DNA from: Pyrinomonadaceae bacterium
GTDB lineage: Bacteria; Acidobacteriota; Blastocatellia; Pyrinomonadales; Pyrinomonadaceae
Length of the DNA: 64,000 bases
Direction of reading: 5' to 3'
Assembly: GCA_021228405.1 (NCBI GenBank)
Contig: JAJQRF010000003.1
Span: 151,581-215,580, forward strand
Under the pieces are notes generated by a model. The model worked only from the letters and a program-made list of their open reading frames with translations, had not been told where the DNA came from and ran no database searches. Positions 1 through 9,394 of the stretch are shown here, piece after piece (position 1 is the first letter of the stretch; every line of letters starts with the position of its first letter). The translations under genes were made by a program, and so were the position numbers.

Positions 1-6
1 AATAAA

Positions 7-95
7 GTCAGAACTATCTGCGGTAGCGGATGGGTGAAATCTTAATTTCTCAATCTTTTACCTGTAACCCGTCCGCTACCGCAGGCGGTTCTGAC
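7..95. repeat. Imperfect inverted repeat (REP-like hairpin)
   Basis: Arms at 18-35 and 67-84 match in 17 of 18 positions (core CTGCGGTAGCGGA against TCCGCTACCGCAG), and an outer pair GTCAGAAC/GTTCTGAC at 7-14 and 88-95 extends the stem. It lies just downstream of the gpmI stop codon, so it could end transcription or be a dispersed palindromic element. There is no T-run, so a classical terminator is less likely. Confidence 0.6.
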
Positions 96-108
96 CTGTA
101 TGTCAAAA

Positions 109-1662
109 TTAATGTTCGACGCGCAAGTCTTTTCCGGTCATTTCTTCGGGTTTTTCGATGCCTAAGATTCCTAAAATGGTCGGTGCAATGTCTTCGAGTG
201 CGCCATCCTCGCGGAGTTTCGTTCCGTTCGCGTGTTCGTCGACGAGATGAAACGGGACAGGGTTTGCGGTCGGCAAAGGATTCGGTTCGCCCGTCAAAAT
301 GTCCGCCATTTCCTCGCAGTTTCCGTGCGACGAGGTGACGATTGCCACGCCGTCGATCTCACGGATTTTTTCCAGAATTCCGCCCAAACAAGTATCGACG
401 TATTGCACGGCTTCGATGGTTTTTTCGAGATTTCCCGTTTGTGCGACCAGATCGGGTGCGGGCAGATTGATGATAAAAACGTCATTTTCGCCTGCATCCA
501 GACCGCGCAAGAACTTGTCGGTAATTTTGAAACTGCTCATTTCAGGCTGAGTTTCATACGTCGCAATTTTCGGCGAAGGCACTAAGATGCGTTGTTCGCA
601 AGGGTGTTCGACTTCCGCGCCGCCGTTGAAAAAATAGGTCACGTGCGGGTAACGCTCGGTTTCCGTGACGCGGCAATTCAAAACGCCGTTTTCGGCGAAA
701 ACCTGCGCGAGCACGTTCATCTCGGATTCGGGACGAAACGCGACCGGCAGATTGAAACTGCGGTCGTATTCGGTCAGGCAAACGGCGTGAATGATCGGTT
801 TGCTCAGTGATGAAATATCGTTCGGGTCTTGGACGGCAAGCGATTTGACGAGCTGGCGCATCCCGTCCGAACGGTGATTGAAGAAAAAGACGACATCGCC
901 GTTTTTGATCGTCGTTAAAGGCACGCCGGGTTCTTTTTCCAAAACGATCGGCGCGATAAATTCGTCGGCAATTCCGCGCAGGAACGAGCTGCGAATCGCC
1001 GAAACCGCATCCGAAGCACGTTCGCCTTCGGCGTGGACGAGCATCGTGTAAGCACGCGCCGTGCGTTCCCAGTTCTGGTTGCGATCCATCGCGTAATAAC
1101 GCCCGCAGAGCGTGGCAATGCGTCCGAGCCCGATGTCCGCCAGTTTGATCTCGATCGCTTCGGCGTAAATGTCCGCCGTGCGCGGCGCAACGTCGCGCCC
1201 GTCCAGAATGCCGTGCAGAAAAACGTCCGTAAAGCCTTTGACCTTTGCCATCCGCAAAAGTGCGAAAAGACTTTCGGGCATCGAATGGACTTCGCCGTCG
1301 CTCATCAATCCGATCAGGTGAATCGTCGAATTATTCGCTTTTGCAACCTCGAAGGCGTTTTCCAACACTTGGTTTTCAAAAAATTTTCCCGTCGCCACCG
1401 CCGACGCAATCCGTGAAACGTCCGTCTGCACGATGCGACCCGCGCCGATGTTCAAGTGTCCGACTTCGGAGCTTCCCGCCGAATCGGGCGAAAGTCCGAC
1501 GCGCATTCCCGCCGCCGAAATATTCGTTTTCGGGTATTTCGAGCAGATTTCATCGTAATAAGGCGTATGCGCGAGCGCGATGGCGTTGCCTTCACGTTTC
1601 GGTGAAAAACCCCAACCATCGACAATTATCAGCGCGAGCGGTCTTTTATTTCCGTTGTTCAT
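109..1662 (-). CDS. gpmI: GpmI-family 2,3-bisphosphoglycerate-independent phosphoglycerate mutase, metal site degenerate
   Basis: Length (517 aa) and fold motifs match iPGM of the alkaline phosphatase superfamily, the enzyme that interconverts 3- and 2-phosphoglycerate. Seen: the N-terminal DGWG, the phosphoserine motif SSEVGHLNIGAGR, HGILDGRD and GRYYAMDR. Several residues that bind the two metals in characterised enzymes are changed: the His of the usual VGHTG is Gln408 (VAQTG), the Asp of ADHGN is Ser445 (TSSHGN), and the His before TxNPVPF is Pro464. The phosphate-binding Arg of FRxDR is Gly, and the Lys of ETEKY is Arg. The ATG at 1662 is preferred because it places DGWG near the N-terminus as in the family; upstream TTG (1722) and ATG (1710) starts are possible. 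Family membership is secure, catalytic activity is doubtful. Confidence 0.9.
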   Translation of the reverse strand: MNNGNKRPLALIIVDGWGFSPKREGNAIALAHTPYYDEICSKYPKTNISAAGMRVGLSPDSAGSSEVGHLNIGAGRIVQTDVSRIASAVATGKFFENQVLENAFEVAKANNSTIHLIGLMSDGEVHSMPESLFALLRMAKVKGFTDVFLHGILDGRDVAPRTADIYAEAIEIKLADIGLGRIATLCGRYYAMDRNQNWERTARAYTMLVHAEGERASDAVSAIRSSFLRGIADEFIAPIVLEKEPGVPLTTIKNGDVVFFFNHRSDGMRQLVKSLAVQDPNDISSLSKPIIHAVCLTEYDRSFNLPVAFRPESEMNVLAQVFAENGVLNCRVTETERYPHVTYFFNGGAEVEHPCEQRILVPSPKIATYETQPEMSSFKITDKFLRGLDAGENDVFIINLPAPDLVAQTGNLEKTIEAVQYVDTCLGGILEKIREIDGVAIVTSSHGNCEEMADILTGEPNPLPTANPVPFHLVDEHANGTKLREDGALEDIAPTILGILGIEKPEEMTGKDLRVEH

Positions 1663-1823
1663 ACTCGTTCCAATCGTGACGTTCCAATTTTCGTTAATAT
1701 TGCTAAACATTTCTTGATTCAATCAGCTTTGACTTAACGAAAACCGGCGAACACATCTAATTTTAGTTTGTAAATTTGCTGCCTGACCGGACTTCCTTTT
1801 CGATTATAAACCGAAACGTAAAA

Positions 1824-2255
1824 TTAGTAAGCATTCGGCGCAGGTTTTTCCATCCAGCGTTCGGGAAATTTCAATCCGTGAAAGCCGAATTGTTCGTAAA
1901 GCGTATGTGCGTCCTTCGTCGCCAAAATCCAACGGCGTAAGTTTTGAAGTTCGGGATACTCGACGATCGTTTCCATCAGCCATTTGCTCAAACCTTTCCC
2001 GCGATATTCTTCCAAGATAAAAACGTCGCCGAGATAAGCAAAGGTCGCAAAGTCGGAAACGACACGCGCAAACCCTATTAGATTTTCGCCTTTATACACC
2101 CCAAAAGGCAAGGAATTTTTTATCGCCGTCAAAGTTTGTTCCTTCGTGCGCTCCTTCGCCCAGTAAGATTCTTCTGTCAAGAACCGCTGAATCACTTCGA
2201 TTTGCAATTTTTCGCGCTCGGTGCTGATCGTAAATTCGCCTTTTTGCCATTCCAT
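1824..2255 (-). CDS. GNAT-family N-acetyltransferase
   Basis: A 143-aa single-domain GNAT protein that should transfer an acetyl group from acetyl-CoA to a small molecule or protein amine. The acetyl-CoA binding motif A is visible as DVFILEEYRGKGLSKWLM (RGKGLS being the Q/RxxGxG/A loop), followed by the strand and helix ending in a YEQFGF motif typical of the GNAT C-terminus. The substrate cannot be told. It stands alone, on the same strand as gpmI but about 100 bp upstream of its possible starts, so it probably has its own promoter. Confidence 0.85.
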   Translation of the reverse strand: MEWQKGEFTISTEREKLQIEVIQRFLTEESYWAKERTKEQTLTAIKNSLPFGVYKGENLIGFARVVSDFATFAYLGDVFILEEYRGKGLSKWLMETIVEYPELQNLRRWILATKDAHTLYEQFGFHGLKFPERWMEKPAPNAY

Positions 2256-2476
2256 AAAAGTAGTTTAACGGAATTACGGAATTAACGGAATTTTAGATTG
2301 CGACAGGAAACGCAGTCGGAATTTTATTGACTTCAAAGCAAAAACCGAAGTATAAAAAATGTCGGTATAACAAAATTAGAATTCGATTCAATACAAAGTT
2401 ATGCCTCTGTATTTTATTAAACGTATGAAATTATTTTAGGACTTGCATCCTCTTTTTCGTGAAAGCCATTAAAATT

Positions 2477-3022
2477 ATGCTACGAGAATCAATCTTACTT
2501 ATAACTTTACTTTTACTATTCGCCAGTGTAATCCTTGCACAACAGACAAAAGCATCTTGTGAAAACGAGTATTCCGAGCCTTCGGTCGGTGTAACTTTTT
2601 GTCTTCCTTCGGAATGGATAATTATCAAAAGAAACAATGAACCATTCAAAATAGCTTACGGTAAAAAGAGCAACGGGGGTTATCCGACAATAGTTATCCG
2701 GTTCGACTCATTTAAAGGGAAATTGACTGAATACGTAAATGAAGGAATTAAGTATTTTCAAACCAAAGCCAAAAAAGACCTAGGTATCACTTCAATAGAG
2801 ATTGAAAGCAACGAGGAATTTACTGCGGGCAAATTAGTCGGTCATAAACTCGTTATTAACAGTGTAGATAAAAACGGCTTTAATTTTAGAACTATACAAT
2901 ACGCGTTTAGTGGTAAAAGTGACACAAAAATTGTCCTCACAGCGACAGCAGCACAAGCGGATAAAGCCGAATCAGATAAAGTTTTTGATGATATAATTAA
3001 GAGTCTGAAGTTTGAGAAATAG
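2477..3022 (+). CDS. Secreted PsbP/DcrB-like hypothetical protein
   Basis: A protein of about 181 aa with an N-terminal signal peptide (hydrophobic core ILLITLLLLFASVILA, cleavage near AQQ). The mature part begins with a motif resembling PsbP-like proteins (GVTFCLPSEW) and ends FDDIIKSLKF, the usual closing helix of the PsbP/DcrB fold. This fold assignment is by pattern only. An alternative GTG start at 2459 would add six residues; neither start has a good ribosome-binding site. A lone plus-strand gene between minus-strand neighbours. No specific function is claimed. Confidence 0.7.
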   Translation: MLRESILLITLLLLFASVILAQQTKASCENEYSEPSVGVTFCLPSEWIIIKRNNEPFKIAYGKKSNGGYPTIVIRFDSFKGKLTEYVNEGIKYFQTKAKKDLGITSIEIESNEEFTAGKLVGHKLVINSVDKNGFNFRTIQYAFSGKSDTKIVLTATAAQADKAESDKVFDDIIKSLKFEK

Positions 3023-3241
3023 GCATATTAGGGGTTCGGCATAATTAGTGTTTTTTAAGCATTTTGCTTATGGTCAAGTAAAAAACAACTCAGGGCTTGA
3101 GAATATAGCAACCACCCTTTGTTTACCGCTTTTTTAATCTAAGCAACGCAAATGCAATAGGCAAATAGTTGAATGATTTTTCTTTTGAAAGCGCGATGAT
3201 TGCGGGCTTTTCGAGTGGTTCGGAAAGACGGCAGTAAGGTT

Positions 3242-3388
3242 TTGCAGGCTTGCAGAGGCTTTCTGCAACGTTGCAAAAGGCTATTGCAGACTTGCAGAAG
3301 GGCATTGCAGGCTTGCAGAAGCGTATTGCAGAGGTGCAGAAAGCCTCTGCAACCTTGCAGAAGGCTTCTGCACCTCTGCAAAAGTGTC
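3242..3388. repeat. Seven-unit, 21-bp tandem repeat (array A)
   Basis: Units begin at 3242, 3263, 3284, 3305, 3326, 3347 and 3368, each 21 bp with no indels. The unit pattern is yTGCAnnnyTGCAgaaggcn, so each unit carries two TGCA palindromes 8 bp apart. The array is open in frame on both strands and would encode a 7-residue Leu/Gln/Cys repeat, but no start with a convincing ribosome-binding site precedes it. It fills the 3023-3432 intergenic stretch, which otherwise shows nothing. Confidence 0.9.
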
Positions 3389-3432
3389 GTTAGATGGTTC
3401 GCGCTCGTTGAATTTTGCCGTTACAACCGAAA

Positions 3433-3648
3433 CTATTCCGTTTCAAACCGCGCTTTGCAGTTCGGGCATTCGATCAGTTTCTTCGTTCCGCTCAAGGGAA
3501 TGGTCGGGATGATGAAAAAGAGCGTCAGAAAATTCATTCCCGTTTTTTCGGTAAAAGATGAAACGATATTGCATTGACTGCAACGAATCGGGGTCGTCGT
3601 TTTTTCGCTTCCCCAGGTGAAATATTTTGTGCCGATAATAAAAAACAT
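3433..3648 (-). CDS. Small zinc-ribbon protein
   Basis: A 71-aa protein with two CxxC knuckles (RCSQC near residue 23 and ECPNC near residue 61) enclosing a hydrophobic stretch (FLTLFFIIPTIPL). This is the layout of zinc-ribbon family 15 proteins, which are small and of unknown role; the hydrophobic middle may be a membrane segment. It lies 9 bp downstream of the P-loop kinase gene on the same strand and is probably co-transcribed with it. Confidence 0.75.
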   Translation of the reverse strand: MFFIIGTKYFTWGSEKTTTPIRCSQCNIVSSFTEKTGMNFLTLFFIIPTIPLSGTKKLIECPNCKARFETE

Positions 3649-3657
3649 TGTGTGATT

Positions 3658-4173
3658 TTACTTTATTTCGCGGAAATTCAGAAAGAAATTTTCGACTTCT
3701 TTCGGTGAATGCAAGCGGATTATCTTCTTTTCTTTTTCAAAAATTTTCAGTTTTTCTTCGATCTTCGGCTTCTTCTTTTTCGGGAAATTCCAAATCCAGC
3801 CGAGAAATTCTAGGTCAACTTTTTCATTACAGCCGACCGTCATATCGGGACGGTTCGTGTTGTAGTATTTTATCCAACGCTTCAAAGCGCGGTAAACGCA
3901 GACCGTGCGCGGCAGGTCGAGAAAGATCGCCGTGTCGCAGTATTTCAGACGCATTTCCAACGTGCCGCCGAAATTTCCGTCCATAATCCATTCGTCTTTT
4001 TCAAGCTTCGTTTCGAGCTTTTTTTTCCATTCGTCTTTTGGCAGTTCGACCCAGTTCGGTTGCCAATAAAGTTTGTCGAGATGCAGAACTTCGATGCCCG
4101 TCAGTTCGCCCAAACGTTTTGCAAAGGTCGATTTTCCCGCACCGCCCGAACCGATGATGATGATTTTTTTCAT
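3658..4173 (-). CDS. P-loop NTPase, adenylate-kinase/FlaR-like
   Basis: A 171-aa single-domain P-loop protein with Walker A GSGGAGKST at residues 8-16, an HLDKLYWQPNW segment and DEWIMDGNF, as in the group annotated 'topology modulation protein' or AAA-family small kinases. These are probably nucleotide or small-molecule kinases; the substrate is not known. The start at 4173 gives a 4-bp ATGA overlap with the stop of the upstream epimerase gene, implying translational coupling; a start 15 bp upstream is possible but less natural. Confidence 0.8.
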   Translation of the reverse strand: MKKIIIIGSGGAGKSTFAKRLGELTGIEVLHLDKLYWQPNWVELPKDEWKKKLETKLEKDEWIMDGNFGGTLEMRLKYCDTAIFLDLPRTVCVYRALKRWIKYYNTNRPDMTVGCNEKVDLEFLGWIWNFPKKKKPKIEEKLKIFEKEKKIIRLHSPKEVENFFLNFREIK

Positions 4174-5201
4174 TGCCGTGCGTGCCATTTTTTAAGCAGT
4201 TCGCTTTCTCTTTCCGCCGAAATTCCGGCTTTCAGTTCGTCTTCTACCGAATTTCGCCAATTAAAAGTCGTGCGGATCGTGTCGTCCAAAGCGTAAAAAT
4301 TCAATCCTTTTTCCAACGCCTTATCGATATTTACCGAAAGAAATCCCTGCCAATCGGCATCCGACCCGTGCAGATAAAGCGGCATTTCGCTCCACACTTC
4401 GACGTTTTGTTTCTTCAAAAATTCCTCGCTGACCCACGTAAATTTCGCATCGCTTTGCGTGACGTTTTTTATTTCTTCGAGAAATCTGCCGAAGCTTAAA
4501 TTAAAAGGTTTTCCCGTCACGTTGAAAATCCCGTTTTGATTTTCTTCCGCCATTTTGATCGTCCATTTCGCCAGATCGCGCGCGTCGATAAATTGGATAA
4601 AGCGTTGCGGATCGCCGGGCGCAAGAACTTCGCCGCCCTTCGCGACGCGCATCACCCAATACGAAAAACGATCCGTCCAGTCGAATTCGCCGACGATCAA
4701 ACCCGGACGAACCGTAAGAACGCGTTGCGGCATCGCTTTTTCGGCTTCGCGTTCGCACAAAACCTTTAACGCGCCATACATTTCTCCCAAGACAATGCCC
4801 GTCACTTCGTCTTTTACATCTATTTTTTCAAACTTTTCCCTTTGTTCGGCGGTGAGTTCGGCAAGCGGCGCGTTTTCGTCGGCATTTATCTCTCTGAAAT
4901 CTTTGTAAGCCGAAATGCTCGAAATAAAAATATATTGCCCGACCGACTCACGCAGAAATTCTACCGAAGTTTTAACGCTTTGCGGCAAATATCCGCAGGT
5001 GTCGATGCAAACGTCGAAGCGGCGACCGACGAGTTTTTCCAGCTCGAAATTCCGGTCACCGTGAATTTGCTCGACATTTCCGAACGTTTCCTGCGAAAAC
5101 CGCCCGCGATTAAAAAGCGTGAGTTCGTGACCGCTCTCTGATGCCGCTTCGATCAGATGCCGCCCGAGAAATTTCGTTCCGCCGATAATTAAAATTTTCA
5201 T
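4170..5201 (-). CDS. NAD-dependent epimerase/dehydratase family protein (SDR)
   Basis: A 343-aa extended short-chain dehydrogenase/reductase. The N-terminal Rossmann motif is IIGGTKFLGRHL (GxxxFxG). The expected Tyr of the YxxxK motif lies in EMYGALKVLCE. The family covers nucleotide-sugar epimerases, reductases and CSP41-like RNA-binding proteins, so the substrate cannot be named. It heads a two- or three-gene unit with the P-loop kinase (4-bp overlap) and the zinc-ribbon gene. Confidence 0.85.
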   Translation of the reverse strand: MKILIIGGTKFLGRHLIEAASESGHELTLFNRGRFSQETFGNVEQIHGDRNFELEKLVGRRFDVCIDTCGYLPQSVKTSVEFLRESVGQYIFISSISAYKDFREINADENAPLAELTAEQREKFEKIDVKDEVTGIVLGEMYGALKVLCEREAEKAMPQRVLTVRPGLIVGEFDWTDRFSYWVMRVAKGGEVLAPGDPQRFIQFIDARDLAKWTIKMAEENQNGIFNVTGKPFNLSFGRFLEEIKNVTQSDAKFTWVSEEFLKKQNVEVWSEMPLYLHGSDADWQGFLSVNIDKALEKGLNFYALDDTIRTTFNWRNSVEDELKAGISAERESELLKKWHARQ

Positions 5202-5327
5202 TTTTCGAGTTTAGTTTATCGTTTTCGCGCATTTCAAACGTAAATATGTAGTTTTGACAGCAAATTATGTATATTATTAGCGTCTGTTTTTCGCTGTATT
5301 CAACCCAAAAACTTAAGGAGAAAATAA

Positions 5328-6119
5328 ATGGTCATTAAACAAGGAATGAAAGGGACTGCGGTTGCGGATTGGCAGAGTTTTTTGAAATCGCAGGGATTCG
5401 CGGTCAAAGTTGACGGCGATTTCGGAAAGATCACAACTGCCGCCACCAAAGAATTTCAAAAGGAGCACGGATTAAAGGACGACGGCATAGTCGGCGAAAA
5501 AACCTGGGAGGCGGCAAAAAACGCCGGGCACGAGCCGAGCAAACCGAAGGAAAACGGCATCACGGCGGAAATGTTGCGGAAAATATTTCCCGGTACTAAA
5601 GCCGAACTCCGCAATCGATTTCTCGCTCCGCTCAATCTGCATTTACAGGAATACAAAATCACTTCCAAAGCGGAAGTCGCGGCGTTTCTGGCAACGGGCG
5701 GCATCGAAACCGATTATCTGCGCACAACGGTCGAATATGCTTCGGGCAGAGCCTATGAAGGACGCAAGGATTTGGGAAATACGCAAGCCGGCGACGGTCC
5801 GAAATTCAAAGGACACGGTTTTTTCCAAACGACCGGACGTTATAATCACAAACGCGTGACGCAGGCGACTTTTGCAAAGCTCGGAATAGATTTTGAGAAA
5901 GAGCCGCGCCGTCTTGCCGAAATCGACATCGCCGTTGAATCCGCTCTGATCTTCTGGCGCGATAACGATCTATCGAAATGGGCGAAAAAGAAGGATTTCT
6001 TCGGCGTTTCGGGTAAAGTAAACCGCGGCGACGCAAAGAAGAAAGCTCTTCATTATGAAAAACGCCTGGCTTTGTATAATAAATGTATGAGCGTTTTGCC
6101 TGAAAAGATTTTCAGCTAG
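5328..6119 (+). CDS. Peptidoglycan-binding plus GH19-type lysozyme/chitinase protein
   Basis: A 263-aa protein with a peptidoglycan-binding repeat at about residues 5-63 (VDGDFGKITTAATKEFQ, DDGIVGEKTW) followed by a glycoside hydrolase 19-like domain. In the GH19 part the segment YEGRKDLGNTQAGDGPKFKG and GHGFFQTTGRYNH match phage-type GH19 endolysins; Glu in FLATGGIETDY and in YEGR fit the two catalytic acids. A good ribosome-binding site (AAGGAG, 7 bp before ATG) fixes the start. There is no signal peptide or membrane segment, and no holin or phage genes are nearby. It should cut peptidoglycan glycan strands, but how it would reach the periplasm is unclear. Confidence 0.85.
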   Translation: MVIKQGMKGTAVADWQSFLKSQGFAVKVDGDFGKITTAATKEFQKEHGLKDDGIVGEKTWEAAKNAGHEPSKPKENGITAEMLRKIFPGTKAELRNRFLAPLNLHLQEYKITSKAEVAAFLATGGIETDYLRTTVEYASGRAYEGRKDLGNTQAGDGPKFKGHGFFQTTGRYNHKRVTQATFAKLGIDFEKEPRRLAEIDIAVESALIFWRDNDLSKWAKKKDFFGVSGKVNRGDAKKKALHYEKRLALYNKCMSVLPEKIFS

Positions 6120-6133
6120 TTTGAATTGACTTT

Positions 6134-6224
6134 GAACGCGAAGCGGGCGGATTCGGCAGATTTTCCGGATAAATTTTATAGAAAATAAACCTGAAAACCT
6201 GCCTGATCCGCCCGGTTCGCGCTC
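6134..6224. terminator. Long imperfect hairpin between converging genes
   Basis: Arms at 6134-6152 and 6206-6224 (GCGGGCGGAT against ATCCGCCCG, with flanking GAACGCGAA/TTCGCGCTC) followed by CGTTTTTT on the plus strand. It sits between the stop codons of the GH19 gene (plus) and eno (minus) and can serve as a shared terminator. Confidence 0.55.
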
Positions 6225-6238
6225 TCGTTTTTTACGTT

Positions 6239-7597
<1,359 letters not shown>

Positions 7598-7667
7598 TTA
7601 AAACAAAAAAGCAAATCCGAAAGACAGCTGAAACCTTTCTGAATTTTGCCTTTTTAACTTTTATTTT

Positions 7668-9077
7668 TTACTTTTCGTTTTTTTCGGTTTTCTCCATTCG
7701 CACTTTCAAGACTCTTCGTTTATCGACTTGCTGAATGTAAAACGTATGCCCGTTAAACGGGACGGTTTCGCCTTCGTTCAGAATCTGTCCGGCTTCCGCC
7801 ATCAGAAATCCGGCAATGGTCGTGTAGCCTTCGGAAACGGGCAAATGCAGACCGAGGCGTTTGTTCAAATCTCTGACCGCCAAACCGCCGTCCAAAATAT
7901 AGCTTCCGTCGGGTTGCGCCGTGATCTGTTCGTTAACTTCCTCGTCGTGTTCGTCCGAAATATCGCCGACGATCTCTTCCAGCAAATCTTCGAGCGTGAT
8001 GATTCCCTCGATGCCGCCGTGTTCGTCAACGACAAAGCCGAAATGAAATTTTTCCTTCTGCATCTGGCGCAAAACGTCTTCAAGACGCGCCGTATCGACG
8101 ACGTAAAACGGCTTTTTCAAAACTCTTTCGAGCTTGAACATCCGTTCCTTGACGAGCAAATACTGCATTATGTCCTTGCCGTGCAAAACGCCGCGCATAT
8201 CGTCGAGCGAATCGCCGTAAACGGGCATTCGCGAATATCCGTATTGGCGAAAAGCCTTTGCGATCTCTTCAAGCGTGGCGGTCGCGGGAATTCCGACGAT
8301 TTCCGTGCGCGGAATCATCGCTTCGCGGACGGTCGTTTCGGAAAACTCGAAAACCTGATTGATAAGACGCTGTTCTTCTTCATTCAAATGACCGCTTTCC
8401 TGCGAACTTTTGACGAGTTGGCGGATTTCGTCTTCCGTATAACTCGAACCGTGTTCGCCCGAAGGTTCAAGCCCGAACAGGCGAACCGTTTTCGTGCCCG
8501 TCCAATCGAGCAAACGAATCGGGTAATTGAAAATCTTGTAAAAAACAAGTAAAGGAAGCGCGACGAGCAGAGAAACCCGCTCGGAAAGTTCGAGAGCCAT
8601 CGTTTTTGGCGCAAGCTCGCCGAAAACGATATGCAGAAACGTGATAAGCGAAAACGCGATGATAAATGAAATAGTATGCGCGAGCGTCGGCGAACTGATA
8701 AATTCCGCGCCCGTCGCGTTTCCCAAACTTATCAAAAGCGGTTCGATGACCTTCACGATCGCGGGTTCGGCAACATAACCGAGTCCGAGCGAAAACAATG
8801 TGATGCCGAGTTGGGTCGCGGAAATGTAGGCGTTAAGATTATTCAAAAGACCGAGCAGTCTTTCGGCGGCTTTGTCGCCTTCGGCGGCGAGTGCTTCGAT
8901 ACGCGATTTTCTGACGGCAACCAGCGCAAATTCGCTTGCTACGAAAAAACCGTTTCCCAAAACGAGAAAGATGACCAATAAAAAATTTAAGAGCGTTGAA
9001 ACGATTCCCGGAAATTCCGGCACGCCTTCGGTTTCGGCGAAAAAGAAAAGTAAAGATAAACTGGCAGGATCAGACAT
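7668..9077 (-). CDS. CNNM/HlyC-CorC family membrane protein (DUF21-CBS-CorC_HlyC)
   Basis: A 469-aa protein with the canonical order of the family often called hemolysin C or CNNM/CorC: an N-terminal DUF21 membrane domain with about four hydrophobic helices (residues 25-205, including LVIFLVLGNGFFVASEFALV), two CBS domains (about 220-345, with MIPRTEIVGIPATATLEE and GFVVDEHGGIEGIITLEDL), and a C-terminal CorC_HlyC transporter-associated domain. Members act in Mg2+/Co2+ homeostasis, probably as transporters regulated by adenine nucleotides at the CBS pair. The hemolysin name is historical. Confidence 0.9.
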   Translation of the reverse strand: MSDPASLSLLFFFAETEGVPEFPGIVSTLLNFLLVIFLVLGNGFFVASEFALVAVRKSRIEALAAEGDKAAERLLGLLNNLNAYISATQLGITLFSLGLGYVAEPAIVKVIEPLLISLGNATGAEFISSPTLAHTISFIIAFSLITFLHIVFGELAPKTMALELSERVSLLVALPLLVFYKIFNYPIRLLDWTGTKTVRLFGLEPSGEHGSSYTEDEIRQLVKSSQESGHLNEEEQRLINQVFEFSETTVREAMIPRTEIVGIPATATLEEIAKAFRQYGYSRMPVYGDSLDDMRGVLHGKDIMQYLLVKERMFKLERVLKKPFYVVDTARLEDVLRQMQKEKFHFGFVVDEHGGIEGIITLEDLLEEIVGDISDEHDEEVNEQITAQPDGSYILDGGLAVRDLNKRLGLHLPVSEGYTTIAGFLMAEAGQILNEGETVPFNGHTFYIQQVDKRRVLKVRMEKTEKNEK

Positions 9078-9394
9078 TATAAATTTTCGATTTTAGATTA
9101 ACTGTTTGCGATTTTATTTCGCGTTTCTCTCCCAAAAATAAATTCTGCCGCTTCGTGCGGCTCAACAATTTTTAGATTATAACACATCAAAAAAGGAAAA
9201 TTTCCACCTTTATTATTCATTTAACCATTCGGAAATGAGCAAAATCATAATTTTTTGCCGAACAGTCCGCCTGAAAATTTCGTCTTCGCATTAACAGCTA
9301 TCGAAAATTACAAAAGCATTGACCGTTTTGATTAGATTTTATCCGTCCGCAAATTCCGCTTTCGTCGCGTCAAAGATCGTGACAAATTTGCTTT
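9078..9394. other. Intergenic stretch with no recognised feature
   Basis: 317 bp of AT-rich sequence between the CNNM/HlyC-type gene and dapA. A short inverted repeat (AAAAGGAAAATTTCCACCTTT, around 9193-9213) is the only structure noticed. No open reading frame of note. Confidence 0.5.

Noticed and set aside
3139-3577. Open frames across array A on both strands
   Set aside because: They follow from a repeat whose unit length is a multiple of three; the starts have no ribosome-binding site.
5328-6119. Prophage remnant around the GH19 gene
   Set aside because: No integrase, capsid, tail or holin genes and no att-like repeats in the flanks.
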